From Gracilibacillus massiliensis (GTDB taxonomy: Bacteria > Bacillota > Bacilli > Bacillales > Amphibacillaceae), in the NCBI RefSeq assembly GCF_001458115.1, contig NZ_CZRP01000013.1, positions 930,001 through 994,000 on the forward strand: a DNA stretch of 64,000 bases, read 5' to 3'. The stretch's first letter is position 1, and each line of letters begins with the position of its first letter. This document shows positions 52,341 to 61,467 of the stretch, in pieces. A program made the translations under genes and the position numbers. Below the pieces are notes generated by a model that ran no database searches, was not told the origin of the DNA, and was given only the letters and a program-made list of their open reading frames with translations.

Positions 52341-55300
52341 TTACTGTAAGGAAGATGATTCTACAGTAACCTCGAATGATGTCGAGGCCAGTATTTCGTT
52401 CGATTGCCAGGATGTAACATGTATTATAACATTCGCCACACCTTCTCCATTTCCTTCGATGTTTATGCCTCCATAATTGGATACACTCGCGATCGATTCA
52501 TCATTACTTGTCGCTATTATTTGATAGGAATTAGAAAATGCAGAAATAGGCTCACCATATTCATCCATAAAAACATCCAGCATTTCAATCCCTTGCGTGC
52601 TTCCTTCTATAATTACCTGATCGGGAACCGCATTGTTGATCCAAACACTCTTAAAATCTTCCACTTCGATATAGGCATGTTCTTCTGATACCCCTGTTGT
52701 ATTTCTGGATAAAGCAACTATGCCTGTCACTCCTTCAGGGATTGGAGTATTATTGGCCAAATCATACTCAAGATTCGTTCCTTTCGGTGTCAATATTGTG
52801 ATTGGATCTCCTATTTTTTGAGCTTCTTCATCCACCCAGTATAATTCATAGCTTGACACATAGGATTCATCTACTGCTTTGATGACACTCACTGTTCCAC
52901 TTAGTTGACCACTTAATGGATTTTCATCTTTAAAGTTAATAGCTGTCGGTGCATCAGGTAATGGTAAAGCATTTACCGTTACCTCAAAGGTAGTCGAGGC
53001 TGCTATCTCCTCTGATTGCCAAGATTGAACATTTAGCGTAATAGTGGCCATACCTTCTGCCTTTCCTTCGATGAAAATACCACCATCATTGTATGCTCTT
53101 GCGATTGATTCATCGCTACTTATTGCTGTTACGTGATAGGAATTAGAAAATGCAGAAATCGGTTCTCCATATTCATCCATAAAAACATCCGGTATTTCAA
53201 TCCCTTTTACGTTTCCTTCTGTAATTACTTGATTCGGAATTGTGTTGTTGATCCAAATACTCTTAAAATCTTCCACTTCCACATAGGCATGATCTTCTGA
53301 CGCCCCTGTTGTATTTCTAGATACAGCAACTATGCCTGTTGCGCCTTCTGGCATTTGGATTTCACCAGACAAATGATATTCTAAATCTGTTCCTGTAGGT
53401 GTCCATATCGTGATTGGATCTCCTATTTTGTGAGCTTCTTCATCCACCCAGTATAATTCATAGCTTGACACATAGGATTCATCTACTGCTTTGATGACGC
53501 TCACGGTTCCACTTAACTGACCACTTAATGGGTTTTCATCTTTAAAGTTAATAGCTGTCGGCGCATCAGGTAATGGTAAGGCATTTACCGCTACCTCAAA
53601 GGTAGTCGAAGCTACTATGTCCTCTGATTGCCATGAATGAACATTGAGCGTAATAGTGGCAACACCTTCTGCCTTTCCTTCGATGAAAATACCCCCATCA
53701 TTGTATGCTCTTGCGATCGATTCATCACTACTTGTTGCTGTTACTTGATAGGAATTTGAAAACGCAGAAATCGGCTCTCCATTTTCATCCATAAAAACAT
53801 CGATCAATTCTATCCCTTTTACGTTTGCTTCTGTAATTACCTGATCCGGAAGCGTATTGTTGATCCAAACACTCTTAAGATCTTCCACTTCCGCATAGGC
53901 ATGATCTTCTGATGTTCCTGTTGTATTTTTGGATACAGCAAGTATGCCTGTCACTCCTTCTGGAACTGGAGTATTATCGACAAAATCATACTCAAGATCC
54001 GTTCCTTTTGGTGACAATATTGCGAGTGGATCTCCTATTTTTTGAGCTTCTTCATCCACCCAGTATAATTCATAGCTTGACACATAGGATTCATCTACTG
54101 CTTTGATGACGCTCACGGTTCCACTTAACTGACCACTTAATGGGTTTTCATCTTTAAAGTTAATAGCTGTCGGCGCATCAGGTAATGGTAAGGCATTTAC
54201 CGCTACCTCAAAGGTAGTCGAAGCTACTATGTCCTCTGATTGCCATGAATGAACATTGAGCGTAATAGTGGCAACACCTTCTCCATTTCCTTCGATGAAA
54301 ATACCCCCATCATTGTATGCTCTTGCGATCGATTCATCACTACTTGTTGCTGTTACTTGATAGGAATTTGAAAATGCAGAAATCGGCTCTCCATTTTCAT
54401 CCTTAAAAACATCGATCAATTCTATCCCTTTTACTTTTCCTTCTGTAATTACTTGATTCGGAATTGTGTTGTTGATCCAAATACTCTTAAAATCTTCCAC
54501 TTCCACATAGGCATGATCTTCTGATGCCCCTGTTGTATTTCTAGATACAGCAACTATGCCTGTTGCGCCTTCTGGGATCGGGGTATTATTGGCCAAATCA
54601 TACTCAAAATCCGTTCCTTTCGGTGTCAATATTGTGAGCGGATCTCCTATTTTTTGAGCTTCTTCATCTACCCAGTATAATTCATAGCTTGACACATAGG
54701 ATTCATTTACTGCTTTGATAACGCTCACTGTTCCACTTACCTGACCACTTAATGGGTTTTCATCTTTAAATTGAATAGCTGTCGGTGCATCAGGTAATGG
54801 TAAGGCTTTTACCGTTACATCGAATGTGATGGATAGCAATTGTTCATTAGTTTCACTTTCTAGAAGAGTTACTATTACCTTTGTAGATCCTTCAGAATTT
54901 CCATTTAGATAGAAAACATCACCATCGATTCCACCTTCTGCAATCGCGGGATCAACAGTTCTTATGTTAATATCATAGTCTTCATTAAAACTATCGATAG
55001 ATTGTCCAAATGGATCAATGAAATAATTTTCAAATTTAAAATGATAACTTTCATTTAAAAGCAACGTGGCATTGGGTATTGCATTTTTAATCCAAGCTTC
55101 TCTGAAATCCTGAATAGGAGTATATACATATTTCTCAGACTGTCCAAATTTATTGATTGATAATGCAATAATTCCAGTTGCACCTTCAGGTATAACAGAC
55201 CCATCTTGGAAATTATAAGTCAAGTCTTCTCCAGTTTTAGCAATTTTCGTGATAGGTTCACCAATCTTGTCTTGACTATTATTTGCCCAATACAAACCAT

Positions 55301-55400
55301 AGTGGCTTATGTTGGATTCGTTTACAGCTTTTTTGACCTTTAAAATCCCCCTTATTTTATTATATAAAGGGTCGTCATCAGTAAATTGTACCGCTTCCGG
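52341..55400 (-). repeat. 612-bp tandem coding repeats (4 exact-length + 1 diverged)
   Basis: The shared CCACTTAATGG lies at 52909, 53521, 54133 and 54745, exactly 612 bp apart; a diverged copy precedes at ~55360. Copies 53.5 and 54.1 kb share long identical stretches, so duplication is recent. Units are in frame (204 codons). Confidence 0.95.
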
Positions 55401-57032
55401 AGCTTGTAATGGTCTACTTTCCACAGTAACCGTAAACTCTTTTGATGTTTTGAAAGAGCCTAGACCAACAGATAAAATGAATGTGGCTTGACCATTCTTT
55501 TTAGGTATTATGTTTAATTGTGTACCATCAACTTCTCCCACTGCAACGCTTTGATCGTTTGACTGTATTGCATATGTTATCGATTGTTCTATTGTGAAAA
55601 AATCACTTAACTCAAGAGTTTTTATTCCATTTTCCAATTGAATCTTTTGATCTATTATTGATTGAATATCTGCTTTAATCGCTTCTTCTTTTTCTAGTTG
55701 AAGTTGTTGCTCGCGTTCTCGTTCTTTTTCCAAACGGAGTTGTTCTTGTCTCTCTTGTTCTTTACGTTGTTCTTCTCGTTGCTTGCGAAGTCTTTCTTTT
55801 TGTTGATCGTTGAGGATTTCTTTAACCTGCTCTTCCGCTTGTTGTTGTTTTTGATTTATCTGTTTTTCATTTTGCTCTTTTTGTTTCTCATGTGCTTCCT
55901 TAATTTTTTGTAATAGTCCATTATGTTGTTGCTTTTGTGCTTGACGTTGCTGCTCTTGTTGTGCTTGTTTCATCCGCTGTAATCTTCTAATTTCTTCTAA
56001 AGCAGTTGCTGTTCTCTCTTCATAAACATCCCTCATTGAAGAAGTTTGATCTAGATTTATCTGATCATTAATCTGACCAATTTCTTCTTCACTTAATTTA
56101 CTTTGATTGACAGCCACATTAGCAATACTTCCAATTAAATTGTTGAGATTTTCCTGAAAACGTGCCATATCAGTATTAGCATTTAAACCGATTGTTTCAA
56201 GTATTTCTCCGTCTTGTCCTATTCGGTCTATTAAATCTTTATTCTCTTGATCTATGATTGTTTTATTTCGCAGCAACGCTTCAATAATACTTTGATCTGT
56301 CGATTCAACTAAATTAGTTATATTTACATCATTAACAAGAACCTGAGACATTTCATTATCATTATTAATAAAATTAACCTGTTGTGAAGGATAGATGGGT
56401 AAACCAGTACTCGAAGGAGATTCAGTCAATGAATCTGTGACACGAACTATTCCTGAGGCAACAAAAATACTGGTTTCCCCAACTACCGGATCAATTGACG
56501 TTATAAAGTGCGTACCTTCAGCATCTACCTGAATACCACCCATTTGCACTGAATAGTCATTATGTTTACCAGAGTGGTATATGTTACCTGCTAATTGGCG
56601 CATCGAAAGATTAATTCCTTTTTCATTCGAATAAATATCTATTATTTCTATTTCTGTATTAGCGCCTAAGATTGCTGATTCATTAGGATTAACGATTAGT
56701 TCCACTGATGCGTTTTCTTTTGATACTACTTTATCACCTGTGACTAATTCAGTATCTGAGGTGACTTCTAATTCGATATCCTCTCTGGTAACAACAACAT
56801 CTCCGGTAACATTAGATAATGTAACTGTATTGCTAACCGTTTCATCATTTGCATCATCTGAATTATTCTCTTCTGAAGTAAGTTCATCCTTTACAGCAAC
56901 TGTTAGCTCAGACTCACTGGTGTCTTCAGTATTAGATTCAGTTGAAAATGACATTAAAGCATTAATACCTATTGCAGTTAGTATAACAGCTGTACATACA
57001 ACAACCAGAATGACAAGTTTCTTTCTATTCAT
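52341..57032 (-). CDS. Giant FecR-domain surface protein with tandem Ig-like repeats
   Basis: 1,563 residues. Order: short cytoplasmic N-terminus and membrane anchor (~5-27), acidic linker, FecR-type domain (~70-225; NATLSMRQLAGN-type segment as LSMRQLAGNIYHSG, IQVDAEGTHF), a helical region, a Gln/Glu/Lys/Arg coiled coil (~344-450), one Ig-like domain, then a diverged and four near-identical 204-residue repeats (~545-1563). Each repeat has one fibronectin-like half (SSYELYWVDEEAQKIGDP) and one Ig-like half (ATSSDESIARAYNDGG). No LPXTG or S-layer motif ends it, so it is a membrane-anchored extracellular rod. The start follows GGGAGGGAATGT. Likely adhesin or structural role (inference). Confidence 0.85.
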   Translation of the reverse strand: MNRKKLVILVVVCTAVILTAIGINALMSFSTESNTEDTSESELTVAVKDELTSEENNSDDANDETVSNTVTLSNVTGDVVVTREDIELEVTSDTELVTGDKVVSKENASVELIVNPNESAILGANTEIEIIDIYSNEKGINLSMRQLAGNIYHSGKHNDYSVQMGGIQVDAEGTHFITSIDPVVGETSIFVASGIVRVTDSLTESPSSTGLPIYPSQQVNFINNDNEMSQVLVNDVNITNLVESTDQSIIEALLRNKTIIDQENKDLIDRIGQDGEILETIGLNANTDMARFQENLNNLIGSIANVAVNQSKLSEEEIGQINDQINLDQTSSMRDVYEERTATALEEIRRLQRMKQAQQEQQRQAQKQQHNGLLQKIKEAHEKQKEQNEKQINQKQQQAEEQVKEILNDQQKERLRKQREEQRKEQERQEQLRLEKEREREQQLQLEKEEAIKADIQSIIDQKIQLENGIKTLELSDFFTIEQSITYAIQSNDQSVAVGEVDGTQLNIIPKKNGQATFILSVGLGSFKTSKEFTVTVESRPLQAPEAVQFTDDDPLYNKIRGILKVKKAVNESNISHYGLYWANNSQDKIGEPITKIAKTGEDLTYNFQDGSVIPEGATGIIALSINKFGQSEKYVYTPIQDFREAWIKNAIPNATLLLNESYHFKFENYFIDPFGQSIDSFNEDYDINIRTVDPAIAEGGIDGDVFYLNGNSEGSTKVIVTLLESETNEQLLSITFDVTVKALPLPDAPTAIQFKDENPLSGQVSGTVSVIKAVNESYVSSYELYWVDEEAQKIGDPLTILTPKGTDFEYDLANNTPIPEGATGIVAVSRNTTGASEDHAYVEVEDFKSIWINNTIPNQVITEGKVKGIELIDVFKDENGEPISAFSNSYQVTATSSDESIARAYNDGGIFIEGNGEGVATITLNVHSWQSEDIVASTTFEVAVNALPLPDAPTAINFKDENPLSGQLSGTVSVIKAVDESYVSSYELYWVDEEAQKIGDPLAILSPKGTDLEYDFVDNTPVPEGVTGILAVSKNTTGTSEDHAYAEVEDLKSVWINNTLPDQVITEANVKGIELIDVFMDENGEPISAFSNSYQVTATSSDESIARAYNDGGIFIEGKAEGVATITLNVHSWQSEDIVASTTFEVAVNALPLPDAPTAINFKDENPLSGQLSGTVSVIKAVDESYVSSYELYWVDEEAHKIGDPITIWTPTGTDLEYHLSGEIQMPEGATGIVAVSRNTTGASEDHAYVEVEDFKSIWINNTIPNQVITEGNVKGIEIPDVFMDEYGEPISAFSNSYHVTAISSDESIARAYNDGGIFIEGKAEGMATITLNVQSWQSEEIAASTTFEVTVNALPLPDAPTAINFKDENPLSGQLSGTVSVIKAVDESYVSSYELYWVDEEAQKIGDPITILTPKGTNLEYDLANNTPIPEGVTGIVALSRNTTGVSEEHAYIEVEDFKSVWINNAVPDQVIIEGSTQGIEMLDVFMDEYGEPISAFSNSYQIIATSNDESIASVSNYGGINIEGNGEGVANVIIHVTSWQSNEILASTSFEVTVESSSLQ

Positions 57033-57318
57033 ACATTCCCTCCCATAAAAATAGTATTTAATCGATACATATAAAACGAGCTTATTAGGTATGATTAACT
57101 ATAATAAAAGCACATCCCAAATTAAAGATCAAGAAAATTCTGAAAACTTTTCATAATATGTTACTTTAGTCATCTTTTCATAGTCTTTATTGTCATCTAT
57201 CACTCGTATAATGTTACTAATGCTAAAACTTCATGCATTATTTTTATCGATAACTTTTAAAACAATTTCAAAGATTCTTTTAGTAAATTTAAGTAATAAA
57301 TATCACATACTTCACAAA
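57033..57318. other. Leader of the giant gene
   Basis: No gene. AT-rich; TATAGT near 57100 is the only -10-like site and lacks a good -35. Confidence 0.35.
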
Positions 57319-57357
57319 AAAACGAGTATAAAATCCTTGTGATTTCATACTCGCTTT
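57319..57357 (-). terminator. Terminator of ywgA operon
   Basis: CGAGTATAAAATC and GATTTCATACTCG pair over 13 bp with one mismatch; TTTTTTTG follows on the minus strand. Confidence 0.88.
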
Positions 57358-57366
57358 CTGAATGGT

Positions 57367-57864
57367 TTATGATAGCTTAATATTTTTTAAAAATGACCAT
57401 GCCTCTTCAATATCATCGGAAGTATAATTCGATTTTTTCTTTACTTCCTGTACTTTTTGCTCGATTTCATCCTTTGGTAAATGATCGAAATAAAGCATGG
57501 TAGCAACTAATTCCAAAAAACGTGAACTCTGTTCTTTCATGTCTCGGACAATCGACTCTACTATTGGAACATCTGCATTGGAATGCTCGAGAAAGTCTTG
57601 GCCTTGATCGGTTACCTGGTAGCGATATTGGTAGTAATTACTTTTTTGTTCTTTTACTTCTGTTACAAATCCGAGATTGGTTAGTTCCTCAATACGAAGG
57701 CTAAGCTCCTCTGAGTATGGGCCATAAAAATAAAAAGTATATTTTTCTTCAAATGGCAGTCCTAATTTCTTTAAAATATAGATGATTTTTTGTAACTTCT
57801 TCCGTCCTACGATTCCATCAGATGCTGCAATGACCTTGACAAGCTTTGCATGATTATCTAGCAA
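57367..57864 (-). CDS. ywgA: YwgA family protein
   Basis: 165 residues, mostly helical, resembling the Panacea/SocA-like fold (VGRKKLQKIIYILKKLG, FYFYGPYSEEL). In B. subtilis it also lies beside ywfO. TTG at 57864 follows GGGGTGTTTTCA and gives the family-like start MLDNHAKLVK; an earlier GTG lacks a site. Function unknown. Confidence 0.85.
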   Translation of the reverse strand: MLDNHAKLVKVIAASDGIVGRKKLQKIIYILKKLGLPFEEKYTFYFYGPYSEELSLRIEELTNLGFVTEVKEQKSNYYQYRYQVTDQGQDFLEHSNADVPIVESIVRDMKEQSSRFLELVATMLYFDHLPKDEIEQKVQEVKKKSNYTSDDIEEAWSFLKNIKLS

Positions 57865-57883
57865 TGAAAACACCCCAGTTTCT

Positions 57884-59188
57884 TTAACGTTCTTTTCTAT
57901 TTAATATATTTTGTATTTTCGCTTTTTCCGGACGATCGTCTGCTAATCTTTCAATTAGATCTTTCGGATAATAGAGCTTATGATCGGTTCGTTTTTTTCC
58001 TGAAATAGCTTCCACAATATCAGATTGACGCGATAATTCGCGCAACTCCTGATTGGGCATTAATAAGTGGATTGGTAAGCGTTCCTCTTCTTCGCCTGGC
58101 CTGTAAAAATCATATGGTAAATCCGAAGAAGAATCTACTACTAAATAATAATCAGGATCTAAATCTATATCTTTAAAAAGTTGATATAATTCCATCCAAT
58201 CATTCATTTGCAGATTGGGATTAAATTCAGCATATTTAAATAAACGGCGATTGACAAAACGATAGGCTAAATCACTCAAGATTGGGTCATCTTCCTCTGC
58301 CCACATTTGGAAGTAGTATAAAACCACTGCTTCATCAAGACGTATATAGTCAACTAATGATACCTTTTCTTCAAAAAAAGAAATAAATGGTGTTGGTTTT
58401 ACCTTGAATTTGTAATTTTGACCATACAATTCTTTAACACGATGAAGTATTTTCGTCAAGATCACTTCCGCACTTCTTGTCACGGGATGGAAGTAAACTT
58501 GCCAATACATTTGATAGCGACTCATAATATAATCTTCCACCGCATGCATGCCAGATTCTTTGATGACCACCTGGTCTTCGACAGGGCGCATTACTCGCAA
58601 AATGCGTTCCATGTCAAAATGGCCATAACTTACACCTGTAAAATAAGCATCTCGTTGCAGATAATCCATCCGATCTGCATCAATTTGGCTGGAGATCAAA
58701 CTGACTACTAGTTTGTCGTGGTACGTTTTATTAATGACATCTGCTACTTTTTGAGGAAATTCTTTACTTACTTTTGATAATACTTGGTGAACTTCTGTAT
58801 CCCCTAAAATAATTGCTCTTGTGAATTCTTCGTGATCTAATTTAAATACTTTTTCAAACGAATGGGAAAAAGGTCCGTGGCCAAGATCATGTAATAATGC
58901 GGCAGATAAACATAAAAGCCGTTCTTCCCGGTTCCATTTAGGCCTGTCCTCAAAATTAATTAAAATTCTCCGAACGATTTCATAAACACCTAGCGAATGA
59001 TTTAATCGACTATGTTCTGCACCGTGAAACGTTAAAAAGGATGTACCTAGTTGTTTAATCCGTCTCAATCGTTGAAATTCTTTGGTTCCGATTAAATCCC
59101 ATATAACACGATCCCTTACATGTACATAGCGATGGACAGGATCCTTGAACACTTTCTCCTCATGTAACTGATCATCTTTATAAGCCAT
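57884..59188 (-). CDS. ywfO: HD-domain dNTP phosphohydrolase-like protein
   Basis: 434 residues of the SAMHD1/dGTPase-like family. The HD metal site is in H(65)SRLNHSLGVYE-type segment and ALLHDLGHGPFSHSFE; the third ligand is in QIDADRMDYLQRDA. Family members hydrolyse dNTPs or related nucleotides. Start ATG follows GAGGAAGGTATTTGCC. It precedes ywgA by 19 bp and is probably co-transcribed. Confidence 0.9.
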   Translation of the reverse strand: MAYKDDQLHEEKVFKDPVHRYVHVRDRVIWDLIGTKEFQRLRRIKQLGTSFLTFHGAEHSRLNHSLGVYEIVRRILINFEDRPKWNREERLLCLSAALLHDLGHGPFSHSFEKVFKLDHEEFTRAIILGDTEVHQVLSKVSKEFPQKVADVINKTYHDKLVVSLISSQIDADRMDYLQRDAYFTGVSYGHFDMERILRVMRPVEDQVVIKESGMHAVEDYIMSRYQMYWQVYFHPVTRSAEVILTKILHRVKELYGQNYKFKVKPTPFISFFEEKVSLVDYIRLDEAVVLYYFQMWAEEDDPILSDLAYRFVNRRLFKYAEFNPNLQMNDWMELYQLFKDIDLDPDYYLVVDSSSDLPYDFYRPGEEEERLPIHLLMPNQELRELSRQSDIVEAISGKKRTDHKLYYPKDLIERLADDRPEKAKIQNILNRKER

Positions 59189-59325
59189 GGCAAATACCTT
59201 CCTCTTTTATTCCTGCAATCAAGGTTTTTTCTTATGTTTAAAACCTTATTATACCAATACTTTACTATTAAATATCCGAAAAGGCAACTACACATTTAAT
59301 GCAGATATATCCTTATATTTCTAGT

Positions 59326-59355
59326 TTGAATTATAAGAAAGAAACGTGATAAAAT
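59326..59355 (+). promoter_or_regulatory. Sigma-A promoter of the LOV gene
   Basis: TTGAAT, 18-bp spacer, TAAAAT with upstream TG, ~36 bp before the proposed start. Confidence 0.55.
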
Positions 59356-59390
59356 TAAGTTATATGTCAATTTAGCAGGAGGAGATCCTC

Positions 59391-60158
59391 ACGAAAAAGC
59401 AAACTTTATTTGAGGAAGCAATCAACCATACTAGAGTTGGAGTTACGATTACTGATCCATCAGAGAAAGACAACCCTATCATATTTGCTAATGATGGGTT
59501 TCATCAATTAACAGGATATACAAGCGAGGAAATTATCGGAAAAAATTGTCGCTTTCTACAAGGTAAAAAAACTAGTAAAGAGAGCGTGAACCAAATTAGA
59601 AGTGCGCTTGAGAATACCGAGCGCGTCGAACTTCAATTGTTTAACTATAAAAAAGATGGTACTGGTTTTTGGAATGAGTTAAGCATTGATCCTGTGTGGA
59701 TAGAAGAAGAACAAAAAACGTATTTCATTGGTATCCAAAAAGACGTTACGCAAGAAAAAGAAAAAACGCAAATGTTAGAAAAGACGTTACATGAAATTGA
59801 TACGATTTCAACACCGATCGTCCCTGTTACGGATAACGCTCTAGTCCTTCCTTTAATAGGAAATTTCACGGACAAGCGTTTCGATTCCATGAGTACCCGC
59901 TTATCTCTTTATTTAGAATCAGCTGAAGAAGATTATATTATTATCGATTTGTCAGGACTTTATGAAATGGATACATATGTCGTATCAAGGTTTTTTCAAA
60001 TTAGTCAACTCGCATCTTTGATGGGTAAAGAAACCATTTTATCAGGTATCAGTCCTAATTTAGCATTAAAAACGGCCGGAATCGTTGATACTGTAAATAA
60101 GATACATACGTTTGCTAATGTTAAATCAGCATTAAAATTTATTAATAGCCTTTCCTAG
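59391..60158 (+). CDS. ytvA: LOV-STAS blue-light photoreceptor, YtvA-type, ACG start
   Basis: 255 residues: LOV domain (~10-115) with the FMN-adduct cysteine in GKNCRFLQG, NYKKDGTGFWNELSIDP and YFIGIQKDVT, a linker helix, then a STAS domain (~145-250; IIIDLSGLYEMDTYVV). YtvA activates the general stress response through the stressosome in blue light. The frame has TAG at 59373, no ATG, GTG or TTG until after the LOV core, and AGGAGG 8 bases before ACG at 59391. A start at GTG 59586 would delete the Cys. So the start is either ACG, a rare choice, or the gene has lost its initiator. Confidence 0.8.
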   Translation, partial: TKKQTLFEEAINHTRVGVTITDPSEKDNPIIFANDGFHQLTGYTSEEIIGKNCRFLQGKKTSKESVNQIRSALENTERVELQLFNYKKDGTGFWNELSIDPVWIEEEQKTYFIGIQKDVTQEKEKTQMLEKTLHEIDTISTPIVPVTDNALVLPLIGNFTDKRFDSMSTRLSLYLESAEEDYIIIDLSGLYEMDTYVVSRFFQISQLASLMGKETILSGISPNLALKTAGIVDTVNKIHTFANVKSALKFINSLS

Positions 60159-60161
60159 ATT

Positions 60162-60190
60162 AAAAAGCACGCTATAAGTGCTTTTTTTTA
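60162..60190 (+). terminator. Terminator of the LOV gene
   Basis: AAAAGCAC and GTGCTTTT form a short stem followed by TTTTATTTTC. Confidence 0.8.
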
Positions 60191-60281
60191 TTTTCTAATT
60201 TGAAAATGACCAAAATAAATGTTTACTTCCCCTCATGTTAAGGGATAGTACACATATATTACTTAACAGGAAAGGAGTATT

Positions 60282-60530
60282 ATGACACACAAAATCAAGG
60301 TTTATATTAGTGAAAACAACCAAGAATGTGAACAATTAGTAACTTATTTAAATGAAAAAAATATTGCTTTTCAAATAAAAAACGTAACGGCTAACAAAGA
60401 TGAGTTACATGAATTACAGAAAATGAATATCTATTTGACTCCTGCAATCATTATTAATGAGAAAGATCAAATCATTGGATTCCATAAAGAAAGCATCGAT
60501 AAATACCTTCAGCTAATGCCAAAAAAGTAG
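60282..60530 (+). CDS. Glutaredoxin-like protein, single cysteine
   Basis: 82 residues, starting MTHKIKVYISENNQECEQLV. Thioredoxin-fold pattern with a cis-Pro loop (YLTPAIIIN). The usual CPxC is replaced by NQEC, so only the second Cys survives and two-thiol reductase activity is unlikely. The start ATG follows GGAAAGGAGTATT. It stands alone between the LOV gene and lipL. Confidence 0.7.
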   Translation: MTHKIKVYISENNQECEQLVTYLNEKNIAFQIKNVTANKDELHELQKMNIYLTPAIIINEKDQIIGFHKESIDKYLQLMPKK

Positions 60531-60636
60531 AAATTACAAAGCAATCGTTTCACCTTTTTTTGTTACCAGCTTTTCATCTCTATTGATCTATACTATTATT
60601 AAATATTAGATGAACAATTATGGTTGGAGGATAATG

Positions 60637-61458
60637 ATGAAAGATTGGCAGCAATTTTTTAAAGATAAAAAGGTAAGGATCGTTGACCATCGTGACCCAG
60701 AAATACTAGGGACAGCGATGGCATCTTTTGCGGTCGATGATACGTTGTGCGAAAGCGTTGGGCGAAGCGCTGACCAGGTAGCGTGCAGATTCTGGGTCCA
60801 TGACAACACGGTTGTTCTGGGAATATTAGATAGTCGATTACCTGACGTGGACAACGCAGTCCTGTTTTTACAAGAAAAAGGATTTGATGTTGTTGTTCGT
60901 AATTCGGGTGGCCTTGCGGTGGTATTGGATCAGGATGTGTTGAATTTTTCGTTTATTTTACCGGATTCAAAAGAGATGGGGATTCATTCTGGTTATGAGT
61001 TGATGACGGCTTTCGTCCAGGATATGTACCGGGATGTCACCGACGGAATTGAAGCGTTTGAAGTGGTTGGTTCCTATTGTCCGGGTGATTATGATTTAAG
61101 TATCGGCGGTAAGAAATTTGCTGGTATCTCGCAACGCCGTGTCAAAAAAGGAATTGCCGTGCAAATTTATTTGTGTTTGCGTGGCAGTGGTGTTGAGCGA
61201 GCAGAGATGGTGCGTGATTTCTATAGGGAAGGTCGTGCTAGTGAGGTAGAGCGGTTTGATTATCCCGAAGTCGTGCCAGATACGATGCGTTCCCTATCCG
61301 AATTAGTAGGTGTAGAGATGACGGTAGAAAATAGTATTGTACGTGTTTTGAAAATGTTAGGTGATGTTGTTTTTGAAGATTTATCGGGTGACGAATTGAC
61401 GATTTTTGAAAAAAGGATGCAGCAAATGATCGATCGCAACCAAAAAGCACTCAAATGA
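60637..61458 (+). CDS. lipL: Octanoyl-[GcvH]:protein N-octanoyltransferase
   Basis: Moves octanoyl groups from GcvH to the E2 subunits in lipoate assembly. 273 residues of the LplA/LipB fold. Catalytic Cys in VGSYCPGDYDLSIGGKKFAG (~152). The second ATG of ATGATG after GGAGGATA is used. B. subtilis ywfL lies beside pta as here. The stop codon lies within a terminator shared with menC. Confidence 0.92.
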   Translation: MKDWQQFFKDKKVRIVDHRDPEILGTAMASFAVDDTLCESVGRSADQVACRFWVHDNTVVLGILDSRLPDVDNAVLFLQEKGFDVVVRNSGGLAVVLDQDVLNFSFILPDSKEMGIHSGYELMTAFVQDMYRDVTDGIEAFEVVGSYCPGDYDLSIGGKKFAGISQRRVKKGIAVQIYLCLRGSGVERAEMVRDFYREGRASEVERFDYPEVVPDTMRSLSELVGVEMTVENSIVRVLKMLGDVVFEDLSGDELTIFEKRMQQMIDRNQKALK

Positions 61459-61467
61459 GTGCTTTTT
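61442..61467. terminator. Bidirectional terminator embedded in both stop codons
   Basis: AAAAAGCACTCA and TGAGTGCTTTTT form a perfect 12-bp stem with a two-base loop. Both stops (TGA at 61456-61458 and, on the minus strand, at 61451-61453) lie inside it. It ends lipL and menC at once. Confidence 0.9.

Noticed and set aside
55698-55913. Phe/Leu-rich frame opposite the giant gene
   Set aside because: It is the mirror of the coiled-coil segment.
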